From positions 1-35,951 of the forward strand of contig JABSPL010000081.1 in the NCBI GenBank assembly GCA_013215105.1: a stretch of DNA of 35,951 bases, in the 5' to 3' direction. Below the pieces are notes generated by a model that searched no databases, was not told where the DNA came from, and was given only the letters and a program-made list of their open reading frames with translations. Below are positions 26,041-34,800 of this stretch, one piece after another. The stretch comes from Flavobacteriaceae bacterium. GTDB taxonomy: Bacteria > Bacteroidota > Bacteroidia > Flavobacteriales > Flavobacteriaceae. The first letter of the stretch is position 1. Every line of letters begins with the position of its first letter. The position numbers and the translations under genes are program-made.

Positions 26041-27024
26041 TTATTTTAGATTTTCAATATTCCATTTAATTTTTTTTAATCTATCGGATACTATATTTAA
26101 AGTACTTAACATTTTCTTGTCTTCAGGAAACTTACCGAAGACTAGGTCTTTAAATATAGTGTTATAAGTGTTTTCTAACTTAGCCCAAGTGTTTTCGGTT
26201 TCTGAAAATAATATAACTGTTGAAGGATGATTGTATAGCCATTTATTATTGTTTTTAAAACTATATACATCATCATTGGCTACTTTTATCAGCATGTCAT
26301 CAAAGTGTGAAGATTCAAAAAAAGAATTTAATTCTTGGTTTTCGAGTATCATATAGATATCGTAAATATGCCTTATTTTATTATTTAAGTCAGATATAGG
26401 ATTTTCTGTCTGAGAAAACCTAACTAAGCTCATTATTTTTTCACATAAAGTTCTTTTAGGGCTCAATAGTAAAACCTCAAAAGGTCTCATTTGGTACTTT
26501 TCAATAAGATTATCCTGGTTAGATAGTAACATCATTTCATAAATATAAGATGATGTTTCAGAACTTTCATAAGGCTCAAAATGACCTAACCAGGTTGATT
26601 CTACTATAATATTATCTCTAACTTGGTTAAAATCTCCATCAAAACATTTTTCATAGCTATGTGCTGTTTTACGTATCATACCTTTTTTATGAGTTATACC
26701 TTCTATATCTATTTCAGGGATAATCCCAGATATGTAATTAGAAATTTTCTTAATTTTAGTTTTAAGCTGATTATTGGTTTCACCTTCATTTCGTAATACA
26801 ACTAAATCGATATCTTCAGAAAAACGTTCTATTATATTATTGCATTTAGACAGTGCTGTACCTCCTTTAAAAACAACGTCCTTACTTAGTTCTCCCTTAT
26901 ATATTATGTTAAGTGCTAAAGTAACCCAGTAATCTTTTTCTATATAAATTTCAGGGATTCCTTTTTGTTGAGAAGTAGCAATTATGGCTTGCTTAAATAA
27001 TTCTGTGTTTTCGTGTAAATTCAT
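26041..27024 (-). CDS. AbiEii-type nucleotidyltransferase toxin
   Basis: A 327-residue toxin of the AbiEii/AbiGii family, a DNA polymerase beta-like nucleotidyltransferase. In characterised members it blocks translation by modifying tRNA ends; the system acts in phage abortive infection. The motifs VFKGGTALSK and RFSEDIDLVV (Ser-x-Asp-x-Asp metal ligands) are intact, and a conserved LLSPKRTLCEKIMSLVRFS follows in the middle. I chose the ATG at 27024 (MNLHENTELF), because it makes a 4-nt ATGA overlap with the antitoxin gene; an ATG at 27036 would add four residues. It is followed after 6 bp by the resolvase. Confidence 0.88.
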   Translation of the reverse strand: MNLHENTELFKQAIIATSQQKGIPEIYIEKDYWVTLALNIIYKGELSKDVVFKGGTALSKCNNIIERFSEDIDLVVLRNEGETNNQLKTKIKKISNYISGIIPEIDIEGITHKKGMIRKTAHSYEKCFDGDFNQVRDNIIVESTWLGHFEPYESSETSSYIYEMMLLSNQDNLIEKYQMRPFEVLLLSPKRTLCEKIMSLVRFSQTENPISDLNNKIRHIYDIYMILENQELNSFFESSHFDDMLIKVANDDVYSFKNNNKWLYNHPSTVILFSETENTWAKLENTYNTIFKDLVFGKFPEDKKMLSTLNIVSDRLKKIKWNIENLK

Positions 27025-27731
27025 ATAATGTTCCAATTATTAACGGTACTTAATAAGTCCTCTGATATAGTATAATTGTATTCAGAAAGAGGATTTAAAC
27101 TCTTTTTAATATTTATAGTTTCAATATCAAGAACTTCTAATAAAGCTCCCAAAAAAGCTCTAACTCTAGGAGGGTAAGACAAGGATGATTTTATTAATAA
27201 CTTGATTTCGTTAGTATCTAATCCTTTTAATATATTTGTAAGTATTATAATACCATCTTTTTTATCTAAATTAGGGATCTTTTTAAAATCTTTTAGAGCG
27301 TCTAAAAATCCTAATAAATGAAAGTTATTAGATGTGACATCTATATAGCTTTTGACAGGAGAACCTTTTATATTACCGATAGAAATAGTTATTCTTTTAT
27401 CTCTACAGGCTATTTTTATGCTTTTGGAAACCTGAGTAGTTAAGCCCATCTTATTGTATAATGATATGCCTGTAACATACGCTATTCTCTTATTGTTTTT
27501 AAAAAGATAAGATTTTAATAGTTCATCTTCATTAGGGATCAATTCTCCGAAAACTGTTTGTAGAGGTTTGTAAAACACACCTGTAGAAATACGCTTTATC
27601 ATCCCTTCCGATATAAACCTTTCAATAGCTTTAGTAGCAGCACCGTATTCATTTGGAGCAATAGATAGCTGTTGATACTTAAAAGTAGTACCAACTCTTA
27701 TTTTAATTAATTGTTTCTCTATTTTTCTCAT
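27021..27731 (-). CDS. AbiEi-like antitoxin (DUF6088-type wHTH)
   Basis: Cognate antitoxin of AbiEii by position. From the ATG at 27731 (MRKIEKQLIKIRVG) it is 236 residues; the more upstream ATG at 27743 is nearly at the expected transcription start, so 27731 is favoured. The N-terminal 60 residues look like a winged helix (YGAATKAIERFISEGMIKRISTGVFY is split around its recognition region), and AYVTGISLYNKMGLTTQV is typical of AbiEi/DUF6088 proteins. These antitoxins also repress their own promoter, and an inverted repeat lies just upstream (27772-27797). Confidence 0.8.
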   Translation of the reverse strand: MRKIEKQLIKIRVGTTFKYQQLSIAPNEYGAATKAIERFISEGMIKRISTGVFYKPLQTVFGELIPNEDELLKSYLFKNNKRIAYVTGISLYNKMGLTTQVSKSIKIACRDKRITISIGNIKGSPVKSYIDVTSNNFHLLGFLDALKDFKKIPNLDKKDGIIILTNILKGLDTNEIKLLIKSSLSYPPRVRAFLGALLEVLDIETINIKKSLNPLSEYNYTISEDLLSTVNNWNII

Positions 27732-27747
27732 TACGCTAACCATAATA

Positions 27748-27797
27748 CAAAGATAATGTTTTTATTTCAAATCAAGTAAACCAAACATTATACTTGA
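27748..27797 (-). promoter_or_regulatory. abiE promoter and candidate operator
   Basis: Minus strand has TATCTTTG (27748-27755), a good TAnnTTTG -7 box. Upstream, tcaagta (27772-27778) and tacttga (27791-27797) are inverted repeats with a 12-bp spacer that cover the -33 region. Characterised AbiEi proteins bind inverted repeats at this place. Confidence 0.5.
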
Positions 27798-27820
27798 CAA
27801 TATAAATTAGATAATCCAAA

Positions 27821-27873
27821 TTGTAAATCGAAGTTCTGTCCTTCGGTTGACACTCTAGCGTATGCGAATATCA
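27821..27873 (-). pseudogene. Resolvase N-terminal scar (copy A)
   Basis: Minus strand encodes MIFAYARVSTEGQNFDLQ and then leaves the resolvase sequence. The 60-bp segment 27821-27880 matches 25981-26040, the start of the intact resolvase, at 50 of 60 positions, with the last 22 bp before the final base identical. It lies 78 bp upstream of the abiE start, so the AbiE module is flanked by two copies of the resolvase 5' end in direct orientation. Confidence 0.8.
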
Positions 27874-27913
27874 TAGGTTTGGAGGTTTTTTTCAAATAAT
27901 AACAAACATACTC

Positions 27914-28048
27914 AATTAGTTCATTTAAACGTCCAAAAATAGACTAATTAAATGAACTAGTTTAATGAACTCTTAGTTGGTTGGTTTTAAAGGTAAAAGT
28001 GTTTTTAGTAAATAGTTCATTTAAACGATCGTTTAAATGAACTATTTA
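27914..28048. repeat. Palindromic half-site cluster, possible res site
   Basis: A perfect 40-bp palindrome covers 28009-28048, centred between 28028 and 28029, with the core gttcatttaaacgatcgttt. The half-site tagttcatttaa recurs at 27917-27928 (direct) and 27948-27959 (inverted, 19-bp spacer), and a shorter form (tttaatgaact) at 27961-27971. That makes five half-sites in 135 bp, beginning about 45 bp upstream of the resolvase N-terminal scar, where res sites usually lie. Alternatives are operators of a neighbouring repressor or a terminator for the antitoxin gene ending at 28084. Confidence 0.6.
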
Positions 28049-28083
28049 ATCATCAAACATCATTGGATTAGAAGCGTAAATTT

Positions 28084-28581
28084 CTATAGACCTAATGTCA
28101 TTATTCTAGTTGAAAGTTCTTCCTTTTTAAGGTTATCAATAGAATCACATACCTTAATATAATAAGATATAATATCTTTATTATTAATACTCATTTTAAT
28201 TAGCCTTCCACTAGTTAGAGATGTTACTCCATTATTTTCAATATTAGAAATTGTGTTTTTACTAAAACCTAATATGATACTTAATGTTGATGCCGCAATA
28301 TGGTATTTTTCTCTAAATTTAATAATTTCATTTGGAGCAGCTGCTCCTTTTGAAATAAGATAAGAGCTCTTTAGAGTTTTCATATTACGGCTAATTTGAC
28401 TTTTGGTATAATACTCAACTTTATTATGCTTATCAATCATACCTGTATCTTCATCCACATCATAGTCTAAATAATACACTTCTTTATATGACAATTTAAT
28501 GCCTTTGAATATTTTATTGACCTCTCTTTGTAACTCATCCGTAGGTTTATTGTCTCTTGTTAGTATTTTTTTTGTTCCCAT
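28084..28581 (-). CDS. MqsA-like HTH antitoxin
   Basis: A 165-residue protein. The N-terminal half is charged, without the zinc cysteines of E. coli MqsA. The C-terminal half is an XRE-like HTH: APNEIIKFREKYHIAASTLSIILGFSKNTISNIENNG. It follows the presumed toxin by 4 bp, giving the toxin-first order typical of MqsRA and HigBA. By family it would neutralise the toxin and repress the operon. Codon use is richer in ATT/AAT than the ATA-heavy backbone, which suggests transfer. The family call is moderate. Confidence 0.6.
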   Translation of the reverse strand: MGTKKILTRDNKPTDELQREVNKIFKGIKLSYKEVYYLDYDVDEDTGMIDKHNKVEYYTKSQISRNMKTLKSSYLISKGAAAPNEIIKFREKYHIAASTLSIILGFSKNTISNIENNGVTSLTSGRLIKMSINNKDIISYYIKVCDSIDNLKKEELSTRIMTLGL

Positions 28582-28585
28582 AACT

Positions 28586-28966
28586 TTAATTTTTAAAAGG
28601 TTGACTCATTGGAAAATTAGGTATATGATTGGAAAATATCAGTATTTGTAAACCATTAACTTCAAGTCCATATTTTAGATAAATTTCAACATCATCACTT
28701 CCTACAAACACACGAAAGGCACAAACATTAAAATCAGCTCCACCTGACGGATCAACTCCTCTATAATAGTTTTCAGGTGTTAAGTTTAGAATAGCATTTT
28801 CGATATCATTTTCATTAATATCATAACCAAGCATAATTTCTTCTAACTCTGAACTTGCTTTCCTTGTAAAAGTTATATCCACACCTTCAGAAATTCTTTT
28901 TTTTGTCTCTGTAAGAAATCCCTGTATTATGTTAAGGTTGTCAATTGTGTTAAGTAATTTTATCAT
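28586..28966 (-). CDS. MqsR-like toxin
   Basis: A 126-residue protein with the MqsR-like layout: DITFTRKASSELEEIMLGYD, then DIENAILNLTPENYYRG and a C-terminal beta part EIYLKYGLEVNGLQILIFSNH. In MqsR the matching parts are the helix before the 'sL...dFyks' segment and the final strand vlvvSFK. MqsR is a RelE-fold RNase that cuts mRNA at GCU; whether this protein does so is not visible. It is first in a two-gene operon with its own promoter and operator (28989-29030). A related RelE-fold toxin of another family is the main alternative. Confidence 0.55.
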   Translation of the reverse strand: MIKLLNTIDNLNIIQGFLTETKKRISEGVDITFTRKASSELEEIMLGYDINENDIENAILNLTPENYYRGVDPSGGADFNVCAFRVFVGSDDVEIYLKYGLEVNGLQILIFSNHIPNFPMSQPFKN

Positions 28967-28988
28967 ACATATTAATATATTGCTTATA

Positions 28989-29030
28989 CAAATATACGAA
29001 GAAATATTCTAAATTCCCAATCATTGGGAA
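28989..29030 (-). promoter_or_regulatory. Promoter and operator of MqsRA-like pair
   Basis: The -7 box TATATTTG (28989-28996, minus) lies 21 nt downstream of a TTG inside the 17-bp palindrome ttcccaat-c-attgggaa (29014-29030). The palindrome thus covers the -33 element, which is the expected place for a TA autorepressor. The leader is about 20 nt. Confidence 0.65.
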
Positions 29031-29070
29031 AAATCACAAGGGAATTAAATAATAATACTAAGATTTCTTT

Positions 29071-29180
29071 TGACAACTCTCCCACCTAAAGGAGGAAGAT
29101 TCTACCCCAAGCCTTAGGCTAATGCCTTTACTTTACTCCAAAGCTTCTCAGCCTAGTAATGTATCGTATTACTTTTTTTG
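29071..29180 (-). mobile_element. Relic resembling an IS200/IS605 right end
   Basis: On the minus strand this reads as a tnpB-like tail and ends with a short hairpin around cctcctttaggtgg and a terminal gttgtca, a pattern I associate with right ends of IS200/IS605-type elements. The hairpin (29079-29087 with 29090-29098) pairs at 7 of 9. No transposase ORF remains. On the + strand, agtaat/attact (29155-29160, 29168-29173) followed by T7 looks like a small terminator. The rest, 29181-29415, holds no gene or clear structure. The call is by resemblance only. Confidence 0.35.
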
Positions 29181-29415
29181 TGATCTCCTGTAGCTATTGC
29201 CTCTGAATTTTAAGGGAAAGAAAGATTTTAAGAGGATAGCTCAATAATGGTGATTTTATTGGACTGTTGTACGCTTGTGAAATGGGTTCGTTTATTCTAT
29301 CTACTGTAAACACTCTTAAATCACAGTTTGCTTGTTTTTAAGTGTATTCTTAAGTCTATACTTTATTTAAGTTTGGAATACTTTAAAATATTATACTATT
29401 GGTTAAATAAATACA

Positions 29416-29505
29416 TATATTTGTGACGTTATATTTTAAAAATATAACGAAGTACTATAAAGGTTGGATATACGATATTCGTATAACTGAACGTTAATTG
29501 CAATT
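29416..29505 (+). promoter_or_regulatory. Promoter and structured leader of ATPase-TOPRIM gene
   Basis: TATATTTG at 29416-29423 fits the -7 consensus, about 100 nt before the ATG. The predicted leader holds three inverted repeats in a row: 29427-29436 with 29440-29449 (10 bp, 3-nt loop), 29469-29475 with 29479-29485 (tatacga/tcgtata), and the 12-bp palindrome taattgcaatta (29494-29505). They could be operators or RNA structures. Confidence 0.5.
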
Positions 29506-29525
29506 ACCCAAAAGAAGAATAAAAT

Positions 29526-31481
29526 ATGTTAATAGGAATATTTGTAAGACACTATAAAGTTTATAAAGGCGCTAATTATATCCCATTTGGAATAAAAAGA
29601 TTAGAAAAATTTAATTTTTTTATAGGTCAAAATGGTGCTGGAAAAAGTTCCATTTTGGAAGCACTAGATACCTACTTTAATGCAAGAGAATTTATTCTTC
29701 ACTATAATGAGAAAAAAGAAGAGGGATTTATTGCTCCTACTTTCTTAATCCCTAAAGAAAATATTAATAAGTTTTCTAAAAATTGCAAAGAACTTTTACC
29801 AATAATAAGTGACTTTTTGTTTGAAGTAAATGAAAATTTACCAAACTATAAGAATTACAAATCTTTTTTCGAACAACGTGATAACTTAATAGAAAATAAA
29901 GAGACACATTATCTTCTTATTGCTGGAAATACTTTTTTATCACAATTTGAAACTACTTTCATTACTTTTAATGAAGCTATAAAGAAAAAAGTTGAATCGT
30001 CTGGATTTGAGATGAAACTTTATCAAAAGACATTAAACCAATTAAAAACAGATTTATTAAAAATCTACAATTATTTATACATTCCTGTTGAGACTTCAAT
30101 AGATGAATTTTTAACGCTTGAAGCAAAGGGAATGCAAGATTTAATGAGTCAAAGTATTAAAGATAAAATTGAAGAAACTTTAAATCATAAATATGAAACA
30201 AAATCAATTTTAAATAGAGATAAAAAAATTAATCCTCTACAAATAATGAATGAAGACCTTGAAATTTTCATTGAAGAAATTGAAAATAAAATACAAATAA
30301 TTGATTCTGATTATAATTTTCAAAAGGAATATCGAGCAAAAACAAAGCTTACAGCAAATCATCTAACTGACGTTATTATAGAATCATTTTTTTCTAAGCG
30401 TAAATTACGAAAAGGAGAACGAGCAATTAAAAATCTTTCAGCTGGAGAACGTAAAAAAACATTAATTGATATTGCTTATGCCTTCCTTACACAGGATACA
30501 AATAGAAGTAAAGAAATAATTCTTGCAATAGATGAACCTGAATCTTCTTTGCATATTTCAATGTGTTATGAACAGTTTGAAAGATTAGAAGAGTTATCGA
30601 GTAAATATGGTCATCAAATGTTTATAACAAGTCATTGGTATGGAGCTTTACCTATTATTGAAAATGGAAATCTTTACCACGTTGATGCTGAGAATGTAAA
30701 TACTCCAACCATATCAGAATTCTCGTTTAGAAATTATTTTGAAGAAAGAGGGGAGCATCCAGAAGATATTCAGTTTAAAAGTTTTTTCGACTTAGCATCT
30801 GCCATTATTAGTTCTATGAGACTTAATAACTATAATTGGATAATTGTAGAAAGTGAAGAAGATAAAAATTATTTATCTAACTATTTATCATCCACTAATA
30901 ATATTAGGATTTTACCTGTTGGTGGCTGTACAATAGTGAAAATTATCTATGAATACTTGTACTTACCTATTTCTCAAAAATCAGATAATAAAGCTTTCAA
31001 AGGAAAAATATTTTGCTTGATCGATACGGATAAGCAAGGAATAAGTCTTGATATACCGGAAAAAACGCAAAATGGTATTTTAAAAATTAGAAGACTACAA
31101 ATAGACAAAAATAACAAAGTAATCCTAGAAAAAATAAATTCCAATTTGAGATATCCAACGGAAATTGAAGAAGCTTTAAATTCAAAATCATTTTATGAAG
31201 CATTGGATAATACAATTGAAAACAATGGAGATGAGGAAATTAAAAAAGTTTGGGGTCTTTTTGAGTTTGATAAGGGAGTCAATTCTAGTTTTATAAAAGG
31301 AGATAATTCTATTTTAAATCAAACTCTTCAAAATGGAAAAACAACTCGTGAAAACAAAGAATTACTTAATATCTTTATAGATAAGAATAAGAAAAATATT
31401 TGTGCTAATTATTGCAATTTAGAATCCGAATCTCCTCCAAATTGGATAACTGAAATTGAAACATTTATGAATATAAAATAA
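29526..31481 (+). CDS. ABC ATPase-TOPRIM fusion, OLD/PARIS-like defence protein
   Basis: A 651-residue protein. The ABC/SMC-type ATPase has Walker A GQNGAGKSS (34-42), a long coiled insertion (about 60-290), signature NLSAGERKK (303-311), Walker B IILAIDEPESSLH (331-343) and the switch His in FITSH (370). A TOPRIM-like domain follows: WIIVESEEDKNYL (Glu442) and KIFCLIDTDKQG (Asp500, Asp502), with an alpha/beta tail to 651. This layout is that of OLD-family nucleases, or of PARIS AriA and AriB fused in one chain; both are anti-phage. All catalytic residues seem present. It stands alone with its own promoter. Codons favour ATT where the backbone favours ATA, so the gene was probably acquired. 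Confidence 0.8.
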   Translation: MLIGIFVRHYKVYKGANYIPFGIKRLEKFNFFIGQNGAGKSSILEALDTYFNAREFILHYNEKKEEGFIAPTFLIPKENINKFSKNCKELLPIISDFLFEVNENLPNYKNYKSFFEQRDNLIENKETHYLLIAGNTFLSQFETTFITFNEAIKKKVESSGFEMKLYQKTLNQLKTDLLKIYNYLYIPVETSIDEFLTLEAKGMQDLMSQSIKDKIEETLNHKYETKSILNRDKKINPLQIMNEDLEIFIEEIENKIQIIDSDYNFQKEYRAKTKLTANHLTDVIIESFFSKRKLRKGERAIKNLSAGERKKTLIDIAYAFLTQDTNRSKEIILAIDEPESSLHISMCYEQFERLEELSSKYGHQMFITSHWYGALPIIENGNLYHVDAENVNTPTISEFSFRNYFEERGEHPEDIQFKSFFDLASAIISSMRLNNYNWIIVESEEDKNYLSNYLSSTNNIRILPVGGCTIVKIIYEYLYLPISQKSDNKAFKGKIFCLIDTDKQGISLDIPEKTQNGILKIRRLQIDKNNKVILEKINSNLRYPTEIEEALNSKSFYEALDNTIENNGDEEIKKVWGLFEFDKGVNSSFIKGDNSILNQTLQNGKTTRENKELLNIFIDKNKKNICANYCNLESESPPNWITEIETFMNIK

Positions 31482-31888
31482 AAAAGCAGTTAACAAGACA
31501 TACACTAACCACTACACACCTCAATAAAAACCTAAAAAACATACATTGGAATAAATGTCATTATATCAAAACTCAGTACTTAATAAACACCTAAAGCAAC
31601 AAGATAAGGAAGTATTGCAAAGCCTATAAAAGGAAGATAATGAAATCTAATATATATAAGGAAAATACACTTACAAAAACTAGTTTGTATTGAGTGTTTT
31701 TCTTAATTTTGGGAGTTCCGATTGAGGGGGTAAATAGAATATTACTTTCTGATGAATAAAATACTCTCATAGAATAAAACTATTGAGTTTTAAGATGTTT
31801 TTGAGAGGTTTGGGGAGATGATTTAAAGGAGGGAAGTAAGCTGTAAAACTGATAGATAAGAAAAGGTAAACCCATAAAGAAAAAAACA
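31482..31888. other. Intergenic region, nothing recognised
   Basis: About 400 bp between the ATPase and restriction-modification genes. No ORF, terminator hairpin with a T-run, or clear -7 box is seen. The purine-rich last 60 bp precede the type IIG start. Confidence 0.6.
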
Positions 31889-34800
31889 ATGACTATAGAA
31901 GAGTATATAAGCAATATAAACCAACGATACTTATTAGGGAATGCAACAGAACATACTTTTAGAGGTGACCTTCAACAATTACTAGAAAGCCTAATACCAA
32001 CCGTAAGAGCCACCAACGAACCCAAAAGACAAGCCTGCGGTGCTCCCGATTATATATTGACCAAAAAAGATATTCCCGTTGGTTTTATTGAAGCCAAAGA
32101 TATTGGTGATAAAGACCTCGAAGGAAAAAAGAAGTCGGTTAACAAAGAACAGTTCGACCGATATAAAGCCTCGCTAGATAACCTGATATTTACCGACTAT
32201 ATTAACTTTCATTTTTATAAAGATGGTGAACTTATAACCAAAATAGCTATTGCTAAAGTAACCGAAAAAGGTATAGTAGCTATTCCCGAAAACTTTAGAA
32301 CATTCGAAGACCTTATGAAATCGTTCTGTGAACATATAGGTCAGAACATAAAAAGCTCTAAAAGACTTGCCGAAATGATGGCTGGTAAAGCTAGACTATT
32401 AAGCGATGTGATAGAAAAATCGCTTAATAGTGACCAAGACAATGAAGAAAATAGTACTCTGAAAGAACAAATGAACGCTTTCAAAGAGATACTAGTTCAC
32501 GATATTACGGCAAAAGGTTTTGCCGATGTTTATGCACAAACTATTGCTTATGGTATGTTTGCAGCAAGACTACACGACCCTACTATAGATACTTTTAGCA
32601 GACAAGAAGCTGCCGAACTAATACCTAAGTCTAATCCCTTTCTTAGGAAATTGTTTGGCTATATAGCAGGTCCTGATATTGACGACCGTATAAAATGGAT
32701 AGTCGACAACTTAACAGAAATATTCTTAGCTTGTAATGTAGAAGAAATTCTTAAAAACTATGGTAAGTCTACCAAAATGGAAGATCCTATTATACACTTT
32801 TACGAAAACTTCCTTGCCGAATATGACCCAAAACTAAGAAAAGCAAGAGGGGTATGGTACACACCTGCTCCCGTGGTTAACTTTATAGTAAGAGCAGTTG
32901 ACGATATACTAAAAACCGAATTTGACTTACCAAAAGGTTTAGCCGATAGTTCTAAAACAACTATAAAAGTAGATTATAAACAGATAGCTGACAAACGTAC
33001 TGCTACAGGATACAAACAAGTAGAAAAACAAGTACATAAAGTACAGATACTTGACCCTGCAACGGGTACAGGTACGTTTTTGGCAGAGGTAATAAAACAC
33101 GTGCATAAAAAGTTTAAAGGGCAGGAAGGTATTTGGAGCTCTTATGTAGAAAACGACCTTATACCTAGGCTAAACGGTTTTGAGTTATTGATGGCTAGTT
33201 ATGCTATGGCTCATTTGCAAATAGACTTATTACTAAAGAAAACAGGATTTAAACCTACCAAAACCCAAAGAACCAGAATATACCTTACCAATAGCCTAGA
33301 AGAAGCCCACCCCGATGCTGGTACTTTGTTTTCGAACTGGTTAAGTAAAGAAGCAAACGAAGCTAATAGTATAAAACGAGATTCTCCTGTTATGTGTATT
33401 ATGGGGAATCCTCCTTATGCTATTAGTAGTACTAATAAGAGTGATTGGATTATAAAATTACTAGAAGATTATAAAAAAGACCTAAAGGAAAAAAGTTACA
33501 ATTCATTATCTGATGATTATGTTAAATTTATAAGGTATGGTCAATATTTTGTAGATAAAAATGAAGAAGGAATATTAGCATATGTTTCTAATAATAGCTT
33601 TATTGACGGTATAGTATTTAGGCAAATGAGAAAGAGTTTATTAGAGAGCTTTGATAAGCTATATATTCTCGATTTACACGGAAACAGCAAGAAAAAAGAA
33701 GTATGCCTTGATGGCTCTGTAGACCAAAATGTATTTGATATAATGCAAGGAGTCTCTATTAATATATTTGTAAAAACAGGTAAGAAGAAAAAAGGCGAAT
33801 TAGGTAAAGTCTTTAATTATGACTTGTTTGGTAAAAGAGAAGTTAAATATGATTTTCTGAAGAATAATTCTTTAAAAAGTATAGAGTGGAATATAATTAA
33901 AAACAAAGAACCTGAATATTATATCATAAAAAAAGATTGGACTCTTTTCTCCGCATATGAAAAAGGTTTTTTAATTAATAAAGTTTTTATAGACGGGGCT
34001 AGTGGAGTGAAAACCGAAAGAGATAGCTTAGTAATACATAAAAAGAAAGACAGTTTAGAAAAAACTATTTATGATTTTAAAAATTTGGAAATAGAAGAAT
34101 TTAGGACTAAATATAATGAAAGACCTGATGGACGTGATTGGAAAATGAATCTAGCTAAAAAAGATTTGCTGACTAATAAAAATAAACTAATACAATATGG
34201 ATATAAACCCTTTGATACTAGATGGACTTGTTATACTGGTACTACAAAGGGATTCATGGCATATCCAAGACAACGTATAACAGAACAATTTATTGATAAA
34301 AATAATTATGCACTTGTTTCTATGAGGAAACTTGTTAACTCAGAATATTTAAGTTCAATTTTAATTACTAATACAACAATAGATTTGAACTTTTATGGAT
34401 TTCAAACTTACGCATTCCCTCTCTACCTCTACCCAGACACTACAGAAGACATAGGAATAGAAGGAGCTACAGAAAGAGTACCGAACTTAGATAAAGATAT
34501 AGTAGCGGATATAGCAAAGAAGATAGGTCTTGTTTATAGCCCTAATCCTAAAGAGGCATTTGTAACAGGTAAAGATATAATGCTTAAATCACAGCAAAAT
34601 AACCCTAACAACTCTATAGTTTCTAAAAAAAATCATTCTCTTTTGCATCCTATAGACATACTAGACTATATATATGCGGTGCTACACAGCCCAACATACA
34701 GAGAGAAATACAAAGAATTCTTAAAAATAGACTTCCCAAGAGTACCATACCCTAAAGATGTGACTACTTTCTGGGAATTGGTAAGTTTAGGTAAGCAAAT

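Noticed and set aside
24011-31680. Similar 25-bp segments at 24011-24035 and 31657-31680 as possible island borders
   Set aside because: Only about 21 of 25 match, with a gap, in AT-rich DNA; no recombinase or duplication context supports it.
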